Positions 58,181 through 64,000 of a DNA stretch of 64,000 nt are shown piece after piece (the first letter of the stretch is position 1; each line of letters opens with the position of its first letter). The stretch is from Rhizopus arrhizus (lineage: Eukaryota > Mucoromycota > Mucoromycetes > Mucorales > Rhizopodaceae), in contig JAKZZE010000010.1 in assembly GCA_024220505.1 (NCBI GenBank), positions 1,488,001 to 1,552,000 on the forward strand, given 5' to 3'. Position numbers and translations under genes: made by a program. The notes below the pieces were generated by a model. That model worked only from the letters and a program-made list of their open reading frames with translations. It was not told where the DNA came from and did not search any database.

Positions 58181-59445
58181 ATTATCTCTTTTCTACTTAC
58201 TAATTTTTTCTTTTATTATATGCACCCATTATTGCTATTATTTTTATTCTATCTTTTGCACCATCTTTTCTATTTTTTATTTGCACGAATTTTTCTCAAA
58301 ATAAAGTGTACTACAAATATTACTGATGGTTCAGGCTTTGAGCTGCTTTATGACATAAATTTATACATTTGATTAACGTTTCTATTCAAGTCAACTAAAG
58401 ATTTAAGTAAACTGTATATAATCCACCCTTGCTTTCTTCGAACTATTAAATTGGATACTTTTGGTTACGGAATATATAATCTATCTCAGTTATAAATAAT
58501 GAAAAAGTTAACTATATAGAGAGCATCTACTTTCAAATATCTAGAATTGTACATTATTGATGCCTTCAATGAAGGCCAGTGATACTATCAAATCACACTC
58601 ACAAATTATATCGACTTTAGTTGTATTTTCTAAACGTTATTATTTTGGTCGTATTCTCACTGATGCTACCAAAGACAGTAGGCAAAAGTGTCCAATCAAA
58701 ACAAATTTATATAACCTGCTTCCACGTACATTGATACGTATTTTAATATAAAAATTGCTCCTCACACAAAAAACATATATAGATTATATTATATCTAATG
58801 ATGCCATTCGATGCTTAACGCTTAGTTAGTCACCTCCTATAGCAGCTTCTTATGATGATAGATTATTAATACGCAAATGATGTACGAATCCTTACTTGCC
58901 TTTTGGATAGATATTTTATATCAAAGGACGATGGTAGTATTTAATTTTAGAACGTGTTTATTTACAGAATGACATTGCAGTAGGTTTCATTAAATCTGAT
59001 TATTTAACAAACTTGAATAATTTCAGCTTTGGTAATTTAAAAGAAAATAAATACCAATTTGGAACTAGCTGCAACTTTCCTTGGTTCATAAAATATGCTA
59101 ATTCTAATACATTACTATAAACAGTATAAGCCTTTCTTTTTTTTTTTCAAGCACTAGATTGACACACAAGTTTAAAGTGGAATCTAATAACAATCGATAA
59201 GAGCTATTACAGGCTTGCAAAAACGTGATGAAAACAGTGCTAACATTTTTGAAGATATGAAGAAAGGATTAAAGAGTATAAATCAGAAGTACGTCCAGGA
59301 CTTGCTAACTATTCATGATATAATGAATCAAGTACTATATCACATGTACCTACTATGCAACCACTAGCATATGGCTAGCATATATTTAATTTCTTCGAAA
59401 CTTGTGTGAAAAATGCCAGTTCCCTTAAACAATCGATTCCAAGCC
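58181..59445. other. Intergenic, about 1.3 kb, nothing recognised
   Basis: Very AT-rich. It could contain the downstream part of the Fanzor element, but no inverted repeat or coding sequence was found. Confidence 0.4.
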
Positions 59446-59599
59446 TTGTACTGTGCTTCCACTCCCAATTTACCGGATGTTTGAGAACTTCGCCCAGTTT
59501 TTTGAAAATTTTGGACATTTGCGTGAGGTTAAATTGCCCAAAAAACTGGGCGAAGTTTTCAAACATCCGGTAAATTGAGAGTGGAAGCACAGTATACAA
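59446..59599. repeat. Long near-perfect inverted repeat (hairpin), arms about 58 bp
   Basis: The left arm 59446-59504 (TTGTACTGTGCTTCCACTC...CGCCCAGTTTTTTG) is the reverse complement of 59539-59599 apart from two or three substitutions and a 2-bp TA indel. The loop is 34 bp. Candidates are a MITE or foldback element, or a transcribed hairpin feeding the RNAi pathway that Mucorales have. No coding content; the ORF across it is a by-product of the palindrome. Confidence 0.9.
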
Positions 59600-59773
59600 C
59601 GAATATGACTGATTTACGTGATGACGGTCACACTAAACTTGGCAAAAACTGCTTTCGTTTATGTATGACATGTAAGATATAAAAAGATTTAGAAAAAATT
59701 AAAAAAAAATTAAAAATACCTCTTTCTATAAGTCTAGTCGATGACTAAAATAAGCTCTTTTTCACAATTTATT

Positions 59774-61589
59774 TCAAAAAGGAGGCTGATAAATAATTGG
59801 AAACTCTGTTCCTATAGTCCCGTTATTCGGTGCTGCGTCTATGTTTAATAACTCAGCCATGAATCCATATACCTCAATATTGAAAAAGGGTGCCAAAATG
59901 GTACCCTCTTTATACATTCTATTTAATTTGGGACCTTTGGCCAAAAATATGGCTCTCATATCTTCTGCTAAATTATCGTAACCGTGATGATCGCCACCTT
60001 CTTGAATCGCCGTTTTATGCGTGACAAACGTGTAACCAATATCTGGGATGACTTGAATAGGAGCAATACGGTTGGAGTGTTTATAGTGAAACCGATTAGG
60101 CATATCCTTTTGTAAATATACTTGGAAGTGATGAGTTTGGGTATAATTCGCTAGGTGATGATAAATTTCTTGAATGATATCCTCCGAAATGTTACGCTGA
60201 AAATGAAGGATGGAGGAAGGCGATATGTTTTCCACATACTTTAACAGATGCAAGGGAAGGATATTGTCATAATATATAAGCTTGTCCTTACCAATAGATG
60301 ACATACCATGATCGCTGACCTATTGTTTGTCAGTCGGTTATTTCATCATGCATTGTACATTCGTCACTTACAACAACAATATGGGCATGAGTATCGAGAC
60401 TTCTTTTAGCTAATTCGCTTGTCAAAAACCCAATAGCATTATCCACCTCTTGGATATACCCATTCATCTAAACATTGCTGAGTTACCAATGCACCAAAAT
60501 ATATAAAAGCCTTTACCTTTGGACTGTCAGGTCCTCCTCTGTGGCCTTCCTGATCTACCTGTTGTATGTATACAGAGATCATCTGCGGCCTTTTATCGTA
60601 AGGCAAATCTAACCAATCTATTGTCGCCTGCATCTTTTCTTTCATTTCCATTGAATTATTGAAAGGAATTATATAATCTGGTGTATCGTGGTGTGTATTG
60701 CACCCTGGCCACATTATAGACGCTGTTTTTTGGCGGTGTCTTCTTGATGTAAGCCATATCTAAAAAAAAATTAGTATATCATTTTAAAAAGAAAGCTATA
60801 TACTTACTGGTTCTCCTTTCCACCATCGATGATCAGATGTAATTGTTGCATTTGCATGTTCAAACAGTCCAATATCTGGATCATAAAACGTATTGCCTAC
60901 AATGCCGTGTGTTTCCGGATAAAGTCCAGTAATTAATGTCCAATGATTAGGAAATGTACTTGGCTAAATCTGCTATTTTAACTTTCTCTTTTTCTTTACG
61001 TATAAATTAGCTTACAGGGAATGCTGGATGTATATATTTAGCTTTAATGCCATCATTTGCTATGTGCAAATGTATAAATTGAGAGTTAAAAATGATTAGA
61101 AGCAGTACAAAGTACTTTTACCTAATTCATTTAAATGCGGTGTAACATTTCTTTCCAAATAATCAGGTCGAAATCCATCCAAAGAAATTAGTATAACGGT
61201 TGATGCAAAATAGTCTGATCCATTATAATATAATTTCTCAGTTGGTCTCCGCATTGGATGCTCGTGTGTAATAAAAGTCAAAAGTATTTTAACGACAATA
61301 AATGAAATCCCAATAGCAACGGCGAGGCAAATATATCGCATAAGTGGATTATCCTATACTAATGTCAGTGTTTCAAAATAGATTTCGTGCATTCTTCGAA
61401 ATTTACTGGTTGCAATTCAGGCTGCTCGTCATTTTCTACAATGATTGTCCACTCTTCGTCTTCTGAAGAATCTTCTTTATCTAATAAGTTTGCCTCCTCT
61501 TCGTCTTCATGGCCGTAATCCTGACCCAACCTTTCAGAATGAGAAAGTGTCATTTCATAGACTTCTTCGTTTGTGGCAATAGACTGCAT
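59774..61589 (-). CDS. Ectonucleotide pyrophosphatase/phosphodiesterase (NPP family), type II membrane
   Basis: Seven exons: 61589-61407, 61353-61122, 61059-61016, 60963-60808, 60759-60517, 60467-60372 and 60319-59774, encoding 499 aa. An acidic cytoplasmic tail of about 65 residues is followed by one TM anchor (about 67-90). The alkaline-phosphatase-fold domain comes next: metal ligand D120 in ILISLDGFRPD, nucleophile Thr156 in PSTFPNHWTL (formed across exons 3 and 4), VDQEGHRGGP, VVSDHGMSS and GGDHHGYDN. These cover all the expected zinc ligands. The enzyme should hydrolyse nucleotide phosphodiester or pyrophosphate bonds outside the cell or in the secretory lumen. Exon 1 must use the GT at 61406; reading on gives a premature stop. 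Confidence 0.93.
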
Positions 61590-63281
61590 ACTAAAAGATT
61601 GAGTGGAAAAAAGGCTTTAATTTTTTTTTCCACTAAAAAAGTTACTCCTTTTTTGTATGTACTGTATTTTTTTTCTCCTCTATCTTAATCTATAATGTTT
61701 TTATAATGTAAAGCTATGCTTACTTTTTTGTATTGAGCTTTCTTATACAGTCAATGAATAATGGTATATACATGTATTTTATGTTGTAAAAGCTATTTAA
61801 ACGGTAGTTTTTTTTTCAGCCCTTTTGTGTTTTCATCAAAGGCTGGATAGCGTATTTGATATACTTCTTATTCTTAAATATAAGAAAGCAGCAAAATACC
61901 TTTATCTCCAAGTGCCTTGCTTCAGGTATGATTATGAACTACACTGAGATATCTGCTTAATGCTTAATATAACGGCTTATAATTAAATTAACTACTTGAA
62001 ATAAATTAAGTGAATAAAGCTAGTAAACTTATTATCGGTGCTTCTTGTTACATTTTTATCTATTGAAATATATTCATTGTTAAAAAGATCTAGCTTTGTG
62101 CTTTAGAATACATTCTCAAAAAAGTATTTAAAACTTAAAATATTAATATTTTTTCCCTTCTGCTTCATAAACACGGAAGGATAGGGAACACCATAGTCTT
62201 ATGTTATGAAACTTCCTCTAATAAACAAATATCTGCTAATTTCAGCTGAATTTAGTTGGCAAAGCCATTACACTGATTTTCTCAGGTCTATTTTGCAAAT
62301 AGAACAATTTTTTACAGGAACTTTTTCTTAAATCTTCCGTATCCAATCAGCACAGAGATGGAAAGAAACTGTATTCTTTGGGTTTCATTTTGCAGTTGCA
62401 GTAATAACTTCTGAAGTACTATACATTGATAATTAAAAGCTTCTTATTCACACAAAAAGGCAAAGGTCATTTTTTGTACTGTTAAAGCATAGCTTTCTTG
62501 TTTTCATATTACGGAATAGAAAAATGATAAATATTCTTCCAACTCTTTACCGTCCCATTGAAAAACACGCTCAATTTCTCCGTTTATGGATCTTATGAGA
62601 AAAATTAAAGCAGGAAAAGTACTGGCAATTGTACGCTCGTTCATTTTGATATAAGAAGTTAAAAAGAGAACGAGAGAGAAAAAGTGATTGATTCATTAAT
62701 CATTATATACTACGTGGGATATCTGCTTACAAACAAAAAATGTCTTAATTAGGTCGTGTGTATATAACCCTATGCTCTTTTCAGTATAGCAACTTGATAG
62801 AGTAAAGCACTTTCATTTCATAAAAAGATATATACGCAAGAATATGAGTGATCATGCTTTGTTTCCATTAATATTGTTGAACATGTTCAGTACAGATTAA
62901 AGCTTCCTTGAATGTAATCATAAGAATATATAAATTAAGGCTGCTAAAGTAGAAAATACTTTATGGGTATGGGGACGCGAATGCCATTGGCAGGGATGAA
63001 ATTATATCGTCATTCTTCTCATTTTTAGGAAAAGTTAAAAACATGGATACTATCGAGGCTATCTGTACTATATAATGCAACAACTTAGTAAATACTAAGA
63101 GCTTATACACCTCTTGAATCCTTACATCCAATGTTAGATAGTCTTTTTTTTTGCATTATAATGTAATTTGAGAACAACTTCAAGAAAAAGTGGAGAACGC
63201 TATTGTACTACTTTCCTTTCAGATCTTTTTTGGTAAATTTGTATATTCTTTTCTGTGTTGCATGGAACACAAAACTTCTTA
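61590..63281. other. Intergenic, about 1.7 kb
   Basis: AT-rich divergent region between the NPP gene (minus) and the acetate channel (plus). Apart from one small minus-strand frame (62504-62644) nothing is recognised. Confidence 0.45.
62504..62644 (-). CDS. Small ORF, 46 aa, unknown
   Basis: An ATG-started frame with balanced codon use in otherwise AT-rich spacer. It includes IFLIRSINGEIERVFQWDGK, which looks like ordinary protein sequence, not translated spacer. It may be an exon or a relic of a larger gene; nothing contiguous was found. No family recognised. Confidence 0.22.
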   Translation of the reverse strand: MNERTIASTFPALIFLIRSINGEIERVFQWDGKELEEYLSFFYSVI

Positions 63282-63289
63282 TATAAATA
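63282..63289 (+). promoter_or_regulatory. TATA box of the acetate channel gene
   Basis: TATAAATA stands 43 bp before the ATG at 63332, preceded by AT-rich sequence and followed by a pyrimidine-rich leader with CAAC just before ACCATG-like context. Confidence 0.55.
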
Positions 63290-63331
63290 CCACTTTCTTT
63301 CACCTTCCTTGTATATTTCTACGATTCAACC

Positions 63332-64000
63332 ATGTCCCCCATCGACCAAAAACCAGAAGTTAACCATCATGAGACTATCACAATACCTACAGAAAGTAGT
63401 TACTCCGAAGAACGCCATATATCTCAACATCCTACTTCACACTCACAAATCGGCAGTGCAGCTTTTATGAAACTAAATCCGGCTCCTCTTGGCTTCGGCG
63501 CTTTTGCTTTATGTGCTTTTGTACTTGGTCTCTACAACACAGGTTTGATCACCAGCTTGCCACAAGTCGCAGTTGGTGTCGCCTTTGGTTATGGAGCCAT
63601 GGGCCAATTTATCTGCGGCATTTGCGAGCTGATTATTGGAAACATGTTTGCGGCTACCACTATGCTTACATACTCTGGTTTCTTTCTTACTTTTGGTATC
63701 ATGATGGTACCAGGCTCTGGGTTTTTGTCAGCCGCCATTGAGAACGGTGGTGAAGCTGCTGTTGGCAAATGCATTGGACTTGTTGAACTTGGTTATGCTA
63801 TCGCCGCTTTTTTATTCTTTCTTGGTGCTCTTCGCCAACCTATTCTGGTTCGACTTGTTCTTTTACAAGTATTTCTGGCCTTCTTCTTTGGTGCTATTGG
63901 TGGATTAGGGGGAATAGCTAAAATGAACATTGCTAGTGGGTGGGTGTCATTTACCTTGTCAATAACAGCTTGGTATGTTATGTGCGCTCTTTTATTTACG
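63332..64000 (+). CDS. AceTr (GPR1/FUN34/YaaH) acetate/ammonium channel, 3' end outside window
   Basis: The frame is open for 223 codons to the window edge without an intron. The N-terminal 45 residues are hydrophilic. The family signature NPAPLGFGAFAL follows at about residue 50, then alternating membrane segments. Five to six helices are visible, including GMGQF-type YGAMGQFICGICELIIGN, TYSGFFLTFGIMMVPGSG and FLFFLGALRQPILVRL. These hexameric channels take up acetate (and related monocarboxylates) or export ammonia, and are typically induced on acetate. The start is supported by the TATA box and by the conserved position of the motif. Confidence 0.93.
   Translation, partial: MSPIDQKPEVNHHETITIPTESSYSEERHISQHPTSHSQIGSAAFMKLNPAPLGFGAFALCAFVLGLYNTGLITSLPQVAVGVAFGYGAMGQFICGICELIIGNMFAATTMLTYSGFFLTFGIMMVPGSGFLSAAIENGGEAAVGKCIGLVELGYAIAAFLFFLGALRQPILVRLVLLQVFLAFFFGAIGGLGGIAKMNIASGWVSFTLSITAWYVMCALLFT

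Noticed and set aside
59375..59599. 74-codon minus-strand ORF
   Set aside because: It spans the palindrome; its sequence contains inverted copies of the same peptide-coding DNA and has no independent support.

Overview
The window looks like nuclear DNA of a Mucoromycota (Mucorales-type) fungus. It is AT-rich, and most protein genes are cut by introns of about 48-75 nt with GT-AG ends. The gene set is fungal and eukaryotic: DRE2/anamorsin, DGAT2, BCAT, microsomal P450, PARN, SPF30, Sds3-like, GH16, NDUFA12, COX4, TMEM184 and an AceTr acetate channel. Non-LTR retrotransposons and a Fanzor relic of the Mucorales kind lie between them. Species was not determined.

Layout. 1-5.6 kb: accessory repeat block (3' part of a LINE, a tRNA-like SINE sharing the LINE tail, a palindromic element, two 113-bp direct repeats, a DD34E transposase relic). 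5.6-11.75 kb: an apparently intact two-ORF LINE on the minus strand followed by a decayed relative. 11.9-24.9 kb: housekeeping and lipid/amino-acid genes (DRE2, DGAT2, BCAT, P450), a LINE remnant and an NDP-kinase-like protein with a long charged tail. 24.9-35.1 kb: one 25-exon minus-strand gene that I assembled exon by exon. It encodes a predicted 2,923-aa protein with a chromo-like module, a very long ankyrin array, WGR, PARP regulatory and PARP catalytic domains (H-Y-E triad intact), a Cys-rich linker and a PBZ-like poly(ADP-ribose)-binding zinc finger. 35.4-40.4 kb: PARN, a mitochondrial carrier and SPF30. 42.3-42.8 kb: a 5'-truncated LINE with a target-site duplication. 43.4-46.0 kb: Sds3-like HDAC subunit and a GH16 wall enzyme. 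47.3-48.9 kb: a mitochondrial cluster (LYR protein, NDUFA12, COX4) with a 167-bp divergent promoter carrying a perfect TGACGTCA. 49.5-56.5 kb: mucin-like membrane protein, a tentative small gene, TMEM184 family, BTB protein. 56.7-58.2 kb: a decayed Fanzor (eukaryotic TnpB-like) gene. 59.4 kb: a strong hairpin. 59.8-61.6 kb: type II membrane nucleotide pyrophosphatase/phosphodiesterase. 63.3 kb to the end: AceTr acetate channel, cut by the window edge.

The most notable items are the chromo-ANK-WGR-PARP-PBZ protein, which would combine an ADP-ribose writer and reader in one chain, the Fanzor relic, and the SINE/LINE shared tail. Several supplied-length open frames are only exons. All exon joins given here were checked for GT/GC-AG ends and reading phase by hand, but not against transcripts.
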